A stretch of 64,000 nucleotides of DNA from Adiantum capillus-veneris (taxonomy: Eukaryota > Streptophyta > Polypodiopsida > Polypodiales > Pteridaceae): contig CM043967.1 in NCBI GenBank assembly GCA_014529385.2, positions 129,157,682-129,221,681 on the forward strand, in the 5' to 3' direction. Every line of letters begins with the position of its first letter. The first letter of the stretch is position 1. Under the pieces are notes generated by a model. It ran no database searches and was not told the origin of the DNA. It was given only the letters and a program-made list of their open reading frames with translations. Both the position numbers and the translations under genes were made by a program. Below, piece after piece: positions 1 to 11,339 of this stretch.

Positions 1-1058
1 GAATATGAAGCTTCATCAATGGAGCTAGTTTTAAAGGTAGTATGACCTTCTAAAAACCTTACACTTTGGGTGATAAAATAAATACTTTAGACTAAGGCTT
101 GAAGGTTTAAAAAACTTGTTAAAGATGGACATGGATAACAACTGGTATAGTCCACTTAATACCTGTAAAACACATTCAAGGCTAACATATGTGTTGTCTT
201 GTTTGGATGGATGCAGGTAAGGACTCTATCTTATCTTTGGAGGTTTTTTTGGCTTTAAGCAGTTTTCCTTACATGATTACACAGACACTTTTGACAAGGG
301 AAGTACTTTTGATATCTGTATACTGGAATGAAACTTCATTCATATAAACATTGTACAAAGATGATTCTAAGACTGAGTTACTTTTGTACTTATCATTCCT
401 TCTCTCTGGAGCCAGCTGTCTTTTGAATGTAAAAAGTTCAATTATGTCTTATTATTTATGGTAAAATAGCTACACACACACACACATCTTACTTAAAAGC
501 AATTGTGGTGCGGGCCTACCACATGCAACGTTGCCTGCATACCATTAAAAAAGGACTCACTACCACCCCATCTCAAAAGTGAACTCTCACAGTTATCGCC
601 TACATGCGATACAAAATAGAGACTTGTTTAAACAGTGATACATGAGGATGAGGATCTCCTGATCAACCGTACTTCTTTCTTACACAATTAGCAACTTGAG
701 ATGGTCTCATTTTTTGCGGTTCACTCACATAATTGATCATTCTTGGATCTCTCATAAGGATATCTCTCCCTATTTCTTGTGTTCTTGTAGAAAATTCTTG
801 TAGAATCCTCCCCGTTACACGGTCTAAGTCGCTATTCTCAAAATGTAGTCCTTTTGGTCCTTTACAACAATATTATCTATGCAACACCAACTGTACTTTG
901 TCTCGCCCCCTCTCATGCTCTCTTTGCTTATCCACTAACAAAAACCTCTCTCTTTCTCAATTTTGTTGGCTCTGGCTGTTTGAGGCAGTCATACGTACAG
1001 GCTACCTACTGCACACCTTGCCATTTTGGACACCCAACACTTGTTCACATGCTCTAAC
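1..1058. other. Intergenic, no gene recognised
   Basis: AT-rich non-coding DNA with a short (AC)n tract near 473-486. Open frames between 733 and 1182 overlap in several registers, have biased low-information composition and match no family I recognise. I see no RNA gene here. Confidence 0.5.
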
Positions 1059-1467
1059 AATAGATCTCAAGCCTCAGCAAAGTTTGCAGCATTTGGATCA
1101 CACAAACAATTTTCCGCCAGTGAAGTTGTGGAGCTCCCTTTTCACATTAAGGCCATCAAGTTCAAGGCTTTGGGCCTTTTAGGGAGTGTGCAAGCCTACC
1201 CCATCTATAGCAGGAAACAATTTGACAAGAACCAATAGCGGCAAGAAATTTATTTGAAGGTATTACTTACGGCGATGATCATTTTGAGCAAGGCAATCTA
1301 AACCTTCAATTTTGAGGCTTCATATTCAAAGGGTGTGCAATGTCCATGGACGTGGATGGAGACAACGACCCTAACTATATTTTTTGCAAATATGCGGGTG
1401 ACGCTCGGTCTCCTCTTGTGGAAATCAAAGATATGGAGACCTCACTCTCTCTCAAACACACAGAGAG
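1059..1467 (+). pseudogene. Decayed coding-like patch, unknown protein
   Basis: The frame ending at 1238 reads as plausible protein (…VVELPFHIKAIKFKALGLL…). Just before that stop the coding look passes to the next register (…AARNLFEGITYGDDHFEQG…), meets a stop near 1313, and continues in the same register with an ATG at 1340 (MSMDVDGDNDPNYIFCKYAG…). It ends at a good splice-donor-like GAGAG|GTAGGC at about 1467. One frame change plus one stop would explain a broken gene fragment of roughly 135 residues. I do not recognise the family. Composition differs from the low-complexity flanks, which is the main reason to list it. It could be chance. Confidence 0.25.
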
Positions 1468-1705
1468 GTAGGCACACACATATGGAGATAGCCTGAAGTG
1501 TATTCTCTCTCACTATGTGGCTTATAGTTTATTCTTAATGTATGGGAATGAAGGCCATTTAGTTAATGGTTGATTCTTTCCGTTCACTAAGAAGCTTTTG
1601 AGTTTTATATGGATCAATTGAGGTGACTCGATTGGAGTGTCACTCTTTTTGGTGGGTAAATTCAAGCACTGACAAAGTGATGACAATATATTGAGTTTTG
1701 TAGGT

Positions 1706-1706
<1 letters not shown>

Positions 1707-1795
<89 letters not shown>
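1707..1795. repeat. (CT)n microsatellite, 89 bp
   Basis: Uninterrupted CT dinucleotides. The minus-strand frame through it encodes only alternating Arg-Glu and is an artefact. Confidence 0.98.
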
Positions 1796-1799
<4 letters not shown>

Positions 1800-2727
1800 A
1801 ATCTCTCTTTATATTCTCATCACCTCCAACCACAAAAAAAACTAGTTTAGTAGCTACGGCCTTGAGATTCTCAAGCATCATAATTATTTTTTTATGATGC
1901 CCCCCTATTAGACAACAGCTCCATAAGATGCTATTACATAAAATGTTGCTCATTAAAGCATGCATGGTAGCAGCCAATCAATCTCACCAAGCACCTAGAG
2001 GAGTCAACTAGAATCAAAGATAATTAGATGATGATATTATCATGATTACCACCCTTTGTTTATTATGGCACATTGTTTGTCAAAGTAGTTAACCACGTAA
2101 GTATAATACATAGTGAATATGACAATAGGGCATATAATAGTTCATAAATCATAATAGAGAATGAGGGTATAATAATCATCATCAGAAAAAATAAAGCAAA
2201 AACAAAAAGAATATCTGACACAAATGAAGAATATGGCAATGATCATAATCCAAGGACTCTTAGATAAAATTATGGTTCTGGGCATACGTCTTTTGATGAA
2301 AATATTTGCAGTGATGATACTAATGGGCACAAGGATCTCATATCTCTCTTTACAAAATCCTAATGGGACACTTTACAAATCTTCTACCACAACGCAATCT
2401 AGATACTCCTTGGAGAATGGCATAAAACTCAGGGCATTGTGGTATATGAATAGCCTGCTAGAGTAATAGCCTACACGAGTAGTAGCTAGACATATTTGAT
2501 AGAGTATCCACCATGGGCCAAAGGTCAAAGTAATTGATATAATAGCATAAACTAAGTACTCTCATTTACAAGCTAAAGTATTTTTTGATTGAAACAATTC
2601 ATGATAACTAGGTTTTAGTTGAACTATGTAGATGTCGAATAGAACCCTCTCCCTACTATGTTTGTGTATTGCTACCTCAGCTCTTGGAATACAAATATAG
2701 CTCTGTAAGCAGTGATCAATTATTTTC
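1796..2727. other. Intergenic, nothing recognised
   Basis: AT-rich DNA with only short overlapping frames on both strands (for example 2142-2330 and 2224-2466, which shadow each other). No repeat, RNA gene or motif seen. Confidence 0.5.
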
Positions 2728-4075
2728 TTAACACTAGAATGGTAACAGGACACTTTTATGTCCTTGGACACTTTTGTGTCCTGTTAAGTGACCATTTTGC
2801 TTGAATTATTTGAAGAGTATGAAAATGAATATCTAGGTGCTATATATCCACAAAGTTGCCTTATGAGCTCAAAAAAACTTAGCATTTTTTTTGGAGTATC
2901 GATCTCACCATTAACCTTACTCTTGCACAACATTTTTGAACCTAAACTGTGTGAAAAAAAGGGTCTTGTTTTTGGCTTTTTTTTTCAAATTTTGGCAACT
3001 ATACCACTCTAAACTTCATGTTTGTGAGGTTTAGATGGCTACAAATTAGGCCTTCATAGTTCTCAACATGTTTTGATGCTTGTAGAGAGAGCTAAGTGTT
3101 AAAATTGAAAGTTATGACCAATTTACAAGAATTGCATAATCCTGTTTTTTGGCCAAAATTAGCACTTTTATGATTTTTTTGGTGGCTTTCTTGATATCCA
3201 AATTCAATTTTAATTGTGTAAGTGTAATGTGTAGCATAAAGCTAATCTTCCTTGAGTTTTGGGGGACCTAATATGCTATATAGCATAGTATATGATGATG
3301 GTTGAGTTTTTTGATTGTTGAAGAATATGATACATTTTAGAGTAGCAAGTATAACTTTCTCAATATTGCTAGTTTCTTAGTCCAATTGTGTGTATTTTGT
3401 AGGTAGTAACCATATCTAATCATAGACTACAAACTTGGCTAGATATTGAGTAGTTTCTATGGGTTTCTAGAGGTCATGATGCTAAACCCAGTTTTTTCAT
3501 GTTTGCTGTATTTAGCATTTTATCATTGCCTCCAAGGTTCCAATTGTAAGAGATCTATTATCATTTTGACATGATCCATGGCTCCTTTTGAATCCAAAGG
3601 CCCAAAGGGAACTAAGAAAACATGTATATAGTATCTGTATTGAGCGTGACTATAGAAACTTTGATGATATGTCCGCAGAATGGCAAAAATGCAACTTTTT
3701 GTACCTTTTTTTTTTGCCCAAAAAAAATTTAGTGAGGTAAAAGCAACCATATGTTTTGGTCACCAACCCATTGAAGTTAACGGGGCATTTTATCTCATGT
3801 CCTACAAAAATCTGCACTCTTATTTATATGCAATCAACCGTAAGAAATTGCTGTTTTGGGCAAAATGCACTGGTCCATCAACTTTGGAGGCTTGTAGTGA
3901 CCAAGGGATGAGAAAAATTACAAGTTTCTCATTTTTTTCATATGTAGTAGTTCTTGAACTATAAGCTCATGAAAGGATTTTTCAAAATGAGTGGATCTAC
4001 TATGGTTTTGGAAATTTTTCCCAAAACCCTGAAAGGACACTTTTATGTCCTGTTAGGTTACCATTCTAGTGTTAA
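2728..4075. mobile_element. 1.34 kb non-autonomous TIR element flanked by TTAA
   Basis: The left end reads CACTAGAATGGTAAC from 2732. The right end (4057-4071) is its exact reverse complement, giving 15 bp perfect terminal inverted repeats that resume after a 5 bp insertion (AGGACA…). Both ends abut TTAA (2728-2731 and 4072-4075). Subterminal GGACAC-TTTT-ATGTCC hairpins occur at both ends, and the left end carries an extra GGACAC…GTGTCC copy at 2764-2779. The interior is AT-rich and encodes no transposase. A TTAA target duplication is the hallmark of piggyBac-type elements, but TTAA is palindromic, so it could also be an extension of the inverted repeat. Confidence 0.7.
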
Positions 4076-4221
4076 GACTTTTTCACAAAGCATTGGCTTA
4101 ATACTGTGCAATTCTAGGGTAATGGAAGTTGTAGTTTTTTCTTCTTTGCCATTATCTTTAGTGTTGCACTACGGAGTCCTACTTTAGCAAATCCAAATAG
4201 CTGGTTCAACTTGTCTGCTTC
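4076..4221. other. Spacer between TIR element and LTR-1
   Basis: Short AT-rich spacer with no feature. The five bases before LTR-1 (GCTTC) do not match the five after it (TCATT at 26899). Confidence 0.5.
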
Positions 4222-5288
4222 TGTTGGCGTATACGCCACAACAGACGTCAGCATAGCGAGAACTCACCTAGCATATAATGTCAACTGAGGGAGGATGGAG
4301 CTCGACCCGCAGGTGCGTGGAAGCAAACAAAGGGTGTCAACCTCTACTCGACCGACTAGTGACTACTTCCTACAAAGATATCAAATCTACATGCCATCGA
4401 TTCTGTGAATGTGAGAGTCTCCTATGATGCTACCGCAAGCCAAAAGCTCATTAGACGTTCTCGAAACATTACGAAACTTGAGGGATTCCTATCAACACCA
4501 ATAGACACTCTCCCTAAGGTCCGTGACCCAAAACCCTACCCAAAAACACTTGGTGCAGAATCACGTAGGATGTCTGACAGGTTTTTGCAGGTCGACATTT
4601 CCAAAAACTAAGATGCCTAATGCATAGCTCTACTCGCTCTGATCGCATGGATATGCTCAAATGCAAAAATGGACAACGTTTACTCACCGAAACTCCAAAA
4701 GTAGCTCACGGGTGAATCTACCAAAACACAGACGAACATGCGTGATGTAAGCATCAACGCGTAGCTCTCCTCGAGGGCAACACACTGCTGCTCTCCATTT
4801 GTGATTCTGACCACCGTAGCTCTTGTAGCACACACACACACTCTCTCACTCTCTCGCAGTCTCCTAGTCGACACAGAAGATAAGATTATTAGAAGTCTCC
4901 TTTACAACGCTATAGGTTTTGGTTTATATACTAAGCCTTAGAAAACCTAATGTCCGGCCAAAATGACCTGATTTGTCCCTAGGCTTCTATAGAGCTTAAT
5001 TACAACACCGTGAGCTGGCTTTGCTCATCCAACAAGCATCTGCAGCCAAAATACAATTTCCGACTTAAAATATGAAGTTCCTGTAAACATTACAAAAGTG
5101 GCCGTAGTTGCTCAAAATGATAATAACGGGATATTCGATGATGTCCATGAGCTTGTATCTTCACATTACAGTATCCATCTTCATCTTCATCACTTCATCA
5201 GCATCTTCATATGGAATCTTTAGAGAATCTTTGAGGAATCTTCATGGAATCTTTGTGGAAGCGTTGTTGAAAGGTTGGCCTGTCAACA
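4222..5288 (-). repeat. LTR-1 3' LTR
   Basis: 1067 bp, with TGTTGACAGG… at the minus-strand start (5288) and …CGCCAACA at its end (4222). It matches 25846-26898 along its length with scattered substitutions and small indels, so the pair is clearly aged. A minus-strand TATATAAA lies at 4930-4923. A short (AC)n(CT)n tract lies near 4830-4856. Confidence 0.9.
4923..4930 (-). promoter_or_regulatory. TATA box in LTR-1 3' LTR
   Basis: The minus strand reads TATATAAA here and again at the matching place in the other LTR (26539-26532). Conservation between LTRs follows from how LTRs are copied, so it is not independent proof of function. Confidence 0.5.
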
Positions 5289-5300
5289 CTCTCCCCCTCC
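5289..5300 (-). other. LTR-1 polypurine tract
   Basis: The minus strand reads GGAGGGGGAGAG immediately before the 3' LTR, as expected for plus-strand priming. A very similar purine tract recurs at about 5466-5477. Confidence 0.75.
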
Positions 5301-6498
5301 GAATTCTTGTCATCCCCGACAAGACCCTATGTCTACAGTGGCCTTGACGAGTGCTTCATGTTTTGGTGTTGGTTGAAGCTTTTGTTGTTGTAGTTGCTTC
5401 TACTAGATGCTTTGTATGTTGTAGAGGTACCTTTTTCTTGTACATGTAGTGTAGTTGAAGCCATAGCTCTCCCCCTCCGATTGGTTGTTGTATCATGAAT
5501 AGGTTGAGTGAGGTTTGTTGTTGCAGCAAGTGTTTATCTTGGTAGCTCTGTATTGTTTGTTCTTTGGGTGTCATTCTGCATGTGTACCTGTAAACTTGAA
5601 GCCTTTTTGAATTTTTTATAGGCCGCTCCCCTTTGATTTTCTAGTTGATGAGCATGTAGTTGTTTGGGGATGTCATTGGTCTGCTTTTCTGTGTTTATAT
5701 AAAAAATAAAATGTGGCATATATTACAAAATGAAGGTCTTGGATATAACTTGGATAGGACTAAAGGGAAAAACCCAGTGGGAAAAAAATGCCTTTAGTCA
5801 CAATTAAATGTAAGGCTATATGTACTTATGTTTTGATGTAACCGAGTTTTGTTGAGTTAAAGTACTTATGGCCGTATGGGTACTGTTATTGACTGGATAT
5901 ACATTGGATAAGTGTTAGTAGCTTGAAGTCAGAGTCGTTGTTGTTGAGCAAATGCTTATGAAACCTGTTACCGCTTTGTCATCATCATTTTGTTGTGTAA
6001 GTGCATGGGTGGAACACAAATCGTGTCAAATGCAAATGTCCAATGATGGGACATTATATATGCTTTCACAGATAGATGCATGGGAAACAATATGTTGTGC
6101 GAGAAGAGTTTGAATGGGTGCTTCCAGGAGTGAACGTAGCTAGAGAAGCAAAAATATATTTGACTTCAAGAGCTGTCGTTACTCACAAGAAGGGTTGTTG
6201 ATGCTCGAGGTTTTTTCACTCTCCTCACTGTGCACATGTGCATGAGTGTTTTGTGGATTAATCCGCCTCTCCACCAAATAAAATTGTTAGACTTTGACTC
6301 GTCTGCTCACCTATCCAGCATGAGCGACTCAATTTTACAATATGCTCAACTCTTCCAGCTTGAGCTATAATCTAAATATCTAGACTCATAGACCGCACAA
6401 AATATTAAGACAAGAAGCCTGGGTCTGACGCTTGCTCATTTAGTGGCTTAGTTGCCCGACTCTTGACTCTTATGCCATGATTTTTATGGCGACTTGAC
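5301..6498 (-). other. LTR-1 3' non-coding region
   Basis: About 1.2 kb between the last coding-like sequence and the purine tract. Short minus-strand frames (5356-5574, 5534-5719) overlap each other and match nothing I know. Confidence 0.55.
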
Positions 6499-7231
6499 TT
6501 ACTCCCGGGAGCTTTCGACCAAGAATAGGTTTTGAAATTCAAAACTCCCATCCTCGAAGAGAGGATTTGTAAAGGACCATACTGGCAATATTGGTTTCTT
6601 TTGCCATACCTGGGTGGCCTTGGTTGTCAAATTTTCTTTTTGTTGTTTTTGGTCCCTTGGTTGAGAAGATTGGCTCACTCTATTCTCTGTAACACTTTGT
6701 CTATCATGTCTTGACATTTCTTGAGAGCTAGAGATGACTTCAATCTTCTTCGGCATGTGTTGTTATTTTGGCACCCATTTGTATCTGCATCGTGTGATTA
6801 GCGTGTCTTTGCAGATATCCTTTTTCTTGACTGTGACATTGTCCTTGATTTTGCCTTCCATGAAATTGTGATTATTTTCAAGTTAAAGTCGTTTGATTGA
6901 AGAATGTTTACTTGACATCTTTTGTAGCCAGATTCTCCGATTTCCTTGATAGTAACCTTGTGCTTGAAGAATTGTAGATGGCACTTCCCATGATGTTTTT
7001 GATGTCGTATTGAGATGTACAACAGTGCCATTTTTGGGATTATTTACCGATGAAGTCCTATGTTGTGGTATGAAGGCCAGCTGGATTTGAAATTTCCTGC
7101 ATACCTTTGGCAAGCCTTGTTGGTTGGTATCCTTTGGTGATATAAATATGAGCTTTGTTGCTTTTGGGGACGCTTTTTGAAACCTTTATCCACCGCATAA
7201 GCCAAGGTCTGTAGTGGGAGGGCTATCCATC
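6499..7231 (-). pseudogene. LTR-1 W-V-P-K motif region, decayed
   Basis: Coding-like remnants in broken minus-strand frames downstream of the protease-like segment. Two landmarks match the intact LTR-7 protein: AQGYYQGNRRIW (within 7113-6883) against AQGYYEGNDQIW, and YKWVPK (6783-6766) against YKWVPK. Order relative to the retropepsin is also the same as in LTR-7. Stops and frame changes show it is not translated as one chain. The function of these motifs is unknown. Confidence 0.6.
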
Positions 7232-7927
7232 CTAGTGTTTACCTTTTGTCAATTGGCTAGGATCATTTAACCATATTGGGTCCTTGACCTTTATTTCTTC
7301 AGCTTTAATGTAGACCTTTGAAAACCTTTGGCGGTGGTGATCTCGCAGTGTAGGGTATTTCAGTTGAAAAAATTTCTTTGGAGTCTGCCTTTCATGTGTA
7401 AGCATGTGGTCAGTTGATATAGAAGCTTTGTCTTGAACTTTTCTGGGTTGGATTGAAGACTCTGATTTAAGGGGCTGCTTCTGTTGGTAGGACATTTGTG
7501 GGCTCATTTTGGCTTTGCCTTTGTCGGTAGCCGATAATCTTGGAGTGATAGTAGGCTGGCTTTCTTGAGAGCTAGTCGTGATGACCATCATTGAAGATTC
7601 AGATTCTTCTTCAAGTGTTTTTGCCCATAGCTTGGACAAAATCAAATGTGTACTTATTTTGGAAGAATTCACTACTAGGAATTTGTCTTTAACTATCTTT
7701 GACCGTAGTTTAAGGGTAGCTTCTGCAATCCCCAAACATGTGATCTTAACTCCATTTGATAGGGATACATGTACCTGAATTTCATACAATTCTGGCTTAT
7801 CTAGAAGTAACCACAGCCCATAAGACATGACATTAGCCGTGGCAGTGCAATCTATCTCTGCTATAAAATTGAATTTCAGTTTCTCATGCACATCCAACGA
7901 GAATTTAATCTTCTTGTTGGCTGCCAA
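7232..7927 (-). pseudogene. LTR-1 retropepsin-like domain, catalytic triplet lost
   Basis: A 231-residue open stretch. About residues 15-120 align in order with the LTR-7 aspartic protease: the LTR-1 segment IDCTATANVMSYGLW corresponds to LLDTGAKYNLLSYGVW in LTR-7. Where LTR-7 has the Asp-Thr-Gly active-site triplet, LTR-1 has Asp-Cys-Thr, so a working retropepsin is unlikely. The fold core (…CLGIAEATL…DKFLVV…) is still readable. The remainder is Ser/Gln/Lys-rich and leads into the W-V-P-K region. The true upstream frame enters from the preceding segment through a frame change near 7920. Confidence 0.6.
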
Positions 7928-8592
7928 GTAACTGATGTCCTCTTTGCTTTTGGTACTTGTCTTGGACTTTTGTGCCTTGGAAGCTTTCTCATCCTCTTTA
8001 TGTTGAACTTCTTTGTCATTTGACTGGTTGTAGCATGTCCCAAGTACTTACTATCTTCTGATCTATAGCTTTGGGGAAGGTCTATAGCCTGAGCTGCTTG
8101 TTCGTCTTCATTGCTAGTTTTTGGCTGTGATGCCTTGACTCTTGATTTCAGAAGTTCTCTGTCACTATTTACTTCTTCTAGGACTTGAAGGTCATCCAAT
8201 GGTGAATTTTCTTCTTGGAAATCTTTTGAAGCTTGTATAGCAGGATGTTGAGGTTGACTCTCTTCTTCTAATGCAACGGTCACCGTGGCCTTTGGTTCCC
8301 ATTGTTCCATGGGTTTTTGTAGAGTCTCTTCTCGAAATATTCATTCATATCCTGCATTGCTTGTCCTTGGTAGTCAATTTTGGAGTCGGTCATTTCCCTT
8401 TCTTCTGTGGGTTCTAAACTTCAACTACATCTTCTTTTAGCTTCTTTTGCTCTTTGATTTCTTCAATCATCCTTGTAGAGTCTATAGTAGAGGAATTCTC
8501 TTGTAGAATTTCAGCTTCATCCATTGATTCAACTTGCATGTCTTTGTCTGTGAGGTGACACTAAGTTTTGTTATTACCTCTGCCACCTCTTC
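7876..8592 (-). pseudogene. LTR-1 linker between gag and protease
   Basis: An acidic, Gln/Ser/Glu-rich open segment (8310-7876) followed by stops and frame changes to 8592. It lies between the zinc-knuckle frame and the protease-like frame in the same direction and has the hydrophilic composition of a gag-protease linker. No domain is recognised. Confidence 0.4.
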
Positions 8593-9699
8593 TTAGGTTT
8601 TCTTACCATCTTCAGAATCTTGGCTTCTTTTGCTCTTTGATCCTGAACTGCGAGCGTCATCTTCATCACCTTGTGGATGCTTTGACTTGTCCTCACTGAG
8701 GTTCTTTAATCTATCTTGAATCAGCTGCTTCAATTGATCTTTTTTGAAAGCCTGATTCTCTATGATAATGTCGTTGACACCCTTGACTTCAAGAAACTGT
8801 GTCTTGAGCCTATCTTTTGTGCTCTGCGACAAGATCTTCTTCTTTTCTGGAGATCTCGTTGGGGATTCTTGCTTCCGTTCCCTTGTTGTCACTGCCTGAA
8901 CTTTGCTTTTGGCTTGTTGCCTCTTCTTTTCCATGTAGAGCTTTTTTGGGCAGTCCTTCACTAAATGACCAAAGGCACATTGGTTGCAATATGTCGCTAT
9001 CTCAACATGTGCACCATTTGGACGAGGCAGCTCTCCATAATACTGCTGATAATGGTTTCCTGTGGTATCTAGATACAGATATGACCTCTTCTTTGCATGC
9101 ATGAACCTGTAGATTACGACTGACTTAGGTGTATCCACTGGCTTCGTCTCTTTATCCTCCATTGTCTTGTCCTTGAGAAGCTGAAAATAGCTTCCATTAT
9201 TGCTTGCATACAAGATCAAATCACTACACATGATTTCTAGCAGTCGTAATGATAATTCTTCCATTAGAATATGGTCTTTGACATGAGGCTTCTGCATAGC
9301 CTTAGGGCTATGTTTCCAAGTTGATTTTGGTGAGGTTTTCACCGAGGGTGAAGATCGAACCAAATCTTTGTTTTCGGTTTCCTTGGATGGTGCTTTTGGA
9401 CGGGGTCCAAGTATGTGACTTACAGGTTTCCCACAAATTCTAAACTCATCCATATTTTTCACATCGTCTATTTCATAGTGCCTACCGTATTTGTCAACCA
9501 CAATGAAATCTTGACCTGGCCTTCTACATTTGGCATTGTGAATTTCCGGTGGTCTCTCCTCCGGCTCGGCATCTTCCAATGCTTCTTGAAATTCCACTTG
9601 GGCTCCTGAAAAGGACACTGCTTCTTGTAAAACTTGACTTCTTAATCCCACTCTTGAAGATATAGGGTCTCTTGTTGAGTTTGAACTCCCCCCATCCAA
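8593..9699 (-). CDS. LTR-1 gag, zinc-knuckle segment
   Basis: A 368-residue open frame. Residues 238-250 (CNQCAFGHLVKDC) form a nucleocapsid-type zinc knuckle followed by a Lys/Arg-rich tail, as expected for the RNA-binding end of Gag. The spacing is C-X2-C-X3-H-X4-C, one residue short of the usual X4 between the second Cys and the His. The N-terminal two thirds is charged and unrecognised. The C terminus is Lys/Asp/Ser-rich. It overlaps the 9642-10136 frame, and the two are probably one original gag split by a frame change. The first Met is only the first in the frame, not a chosen start. Confidence 0.6.
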   Translation of the reverse strand: MDGGSSNSTRDPISSRVGLRSQVLQEAVSFSGAQVEFQEALEDAEPEERPPEIHNAKCRRPGQDFIVVDKYGRHYEIDDVKNMDEFRICGKPVSHILGPRPKAPSKETENKDLVRSSPSVKTSPKSTWKHSPKAMQKPHVKDHILMEELSLRLLEIMCSDLILYASNNGSYFQLLKDKTMEDKETKPVDTPKSVVIYRFMHAKKRSYLYLDTTGNHYQQYYGELPRPNGAHVEIATYCNQCAFGHLVKDCPKKLYMEKKRQQAKSKVQAVTTRERKQESPTRSPEKKKILSQSTKDRLKTQFLEVKGVNDIIIENQAFKKDQLKQLIQDRLKNLSEDKSKHPQGDEDDARSSGSKSKRSQDSEDGKKT

Positions 9700-10536
9700 G
9701 AGGGTTCCATATCTGATGTTGGCATCTGTTTAATGCCTGATGATATGACTTCTTGTGCTTTGTTAAGTAGCTCTTGAGACCGAGCTAGATCTTTCCAAAG
9801 TTGTGCTATCTCCATAGCTAATACTTCCGGCGTATTCCTTGTTTGTGCAATTTGGTGTGTTTGTGCTTTGTCTTGTGCTAGTGTAGTGCACGAGACTTGT
9901 GCCGTGTCTTTCCATGTTGTGCCTTGTATTGTGCCACTCATTTGTGCATTGATAGTTGTAGTTGTTAACTCCTCTAGCTGCATATCAAGAGGTAAAGCCA
10001 TGACTAGATGATGAACATTACCACCTTTAGATTTGTAGTCTTCCCCTCTTGATCCAAATATTTCAGTTGCAAAATATTGGTTACTCTCTGTAGGAACTTC
10101 ATGATTTGTGGCAGCTTTGTAGTAGCGATCGCTCATCTACATAGAGGGTACCAATTTTCCGTTTTCCATCTTGTGCTTTGTACAGAAAAATACTTGGAGG
10201 ATATGCGTAGAGTTCTGTAAGTTGATCCTTGTACAACATTTCTATCTCATTGTCGATGTATTTTCCGTGCCTCATGTAAATTGATCCCAGACAGTCCTCC
10301 ATGAAATATGGATGTGGGTGTAGTACATTCTTCGCTATTTCAACTTCCACATATTGAGATGTTCGAGTTTCCTTTGTATCTTTCTTTGTCTTGATGTACA
10401 AATTCCGATTGACATCCTGATAGCATGGCATTCCTTTGTAGTGGCCAATCAAATAGATCCAAATTTGCTCTCTTGTAATTTCTGTGGATGTACTTGAAGC
10501 TTCGTCTCGGCTGGTCTGATTCCTTTCAGACGCCAT
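9642..10536 (-). pseudogene. LTR-1 gag N-terminal part, frameshifted
   Basis: Starts MASERNQTSRDEAS at 10536. The frame runs to 10099 and overlaps a second frame (10136-9642) that continues the chain, with the break near 10140. A weakly repetitive Gln/Thr-rich stretch (…TLAQDKAQTHQIAQ…) follows. This is the 5'-most coding sequence of the element. No catalytic motif. Assigned to Gag by position ahead of the zinc knuckle only. Confidence 0.5.
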
Positions 10537-11300
10537 TGCTTTTGTATTGACTCCCTTGTTGTACCTGTTCAGTGATAGCTCTAATTTCTTGCCTCAATGC
10601 TAATAAAAATTATTAGCACCCTTGTGTCGGTCTTTTTCGCTTGAGGTCCTTCAGCTTTTGTGGATGCCTTAATCTCTGAGTTTTCTGAACTGGGCTTTGC
10701 TTGCACTGCTTGAACTTCTTAGCTCCCTTGCTTGCCAAGGCTGATACTGACTTGTCTGGCTGCTTGCTTTGCCTAGAGCTTTTTAGCAGGCCTCGATCTA
10801 TCGGAAGCACTGTGATAAGTTATGAAACTTACCACTATACTGCAATGACTGCTCCCTTCATAGCGATTCTTGAGTCGAGCTAACCTGTGTTCACTTTAGC
10901 ACACAATCTTCAAAATTCTATTTAGCTGGAAAATTTTTTCACAATGAATGCAAAAATTGTTGATGTGCCTTTAACGGCCACACTTTTTCCGTGGGCTCGG
11001 AAGTGACTTTCAAGTTTGCTTTTAGCTGAACTAAACTTAAGCTAGCACAAGAGAATTATGCACAAGTTGCAGTGATTTTCTAGCAAAAATCTTGTGTTAA
11101 AGTTCTCCAAAACTTGCGACTGTTGTTTCAAGATCAAGAGTCCTTGTGTATGGTCTTATTGCTACCAGGTTTGTGTATGGACGCTCAAATTTTGCACTAG
11201 GCCGTAGTTAACTTTTACACCTTCCCGCGGGTGACCAATGGTTTTCCCAAAAGATAATTTCAATCTGCTAACTTAGCAGTCTTTATGGTCAATTAGAAGG
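10537..11300 (-). other. LTR-1 leader, unique part
   Basis: Non-coding leader between the gag start and the tandem array. Small frames exist on both strands (10613-10810, 10701-10883) but are mutual shadows. Confidence 0.5.
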
Positions 11301-11339
11301 CCTAGAGACCAAATCTGATTTCAAATTACAGCTTCCCGA

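Noticed and set aside
733-1182. 149-codon frame at the left end
   Set aside because: Overlaps other frames in the same direction, cysteine/serine-rich composition, no family; the alternative register looks more protein-like.
1522-1797. Minus-strand frame made mostly of Arg-Glu repeats
   Set aside because: Direct translation of the (CT)n tract; the same artefact occurs at 39598-39783, 57024-57061 and 59703-60071.
2732-4071. TIR element as a CACTA (EnSpm) transposon because its ends begin CACTA
   Set aside because: No 3 bp direct duplication is present (TAA left, TTA right), while TTAA abuts both ends; subterminal structure also differs.
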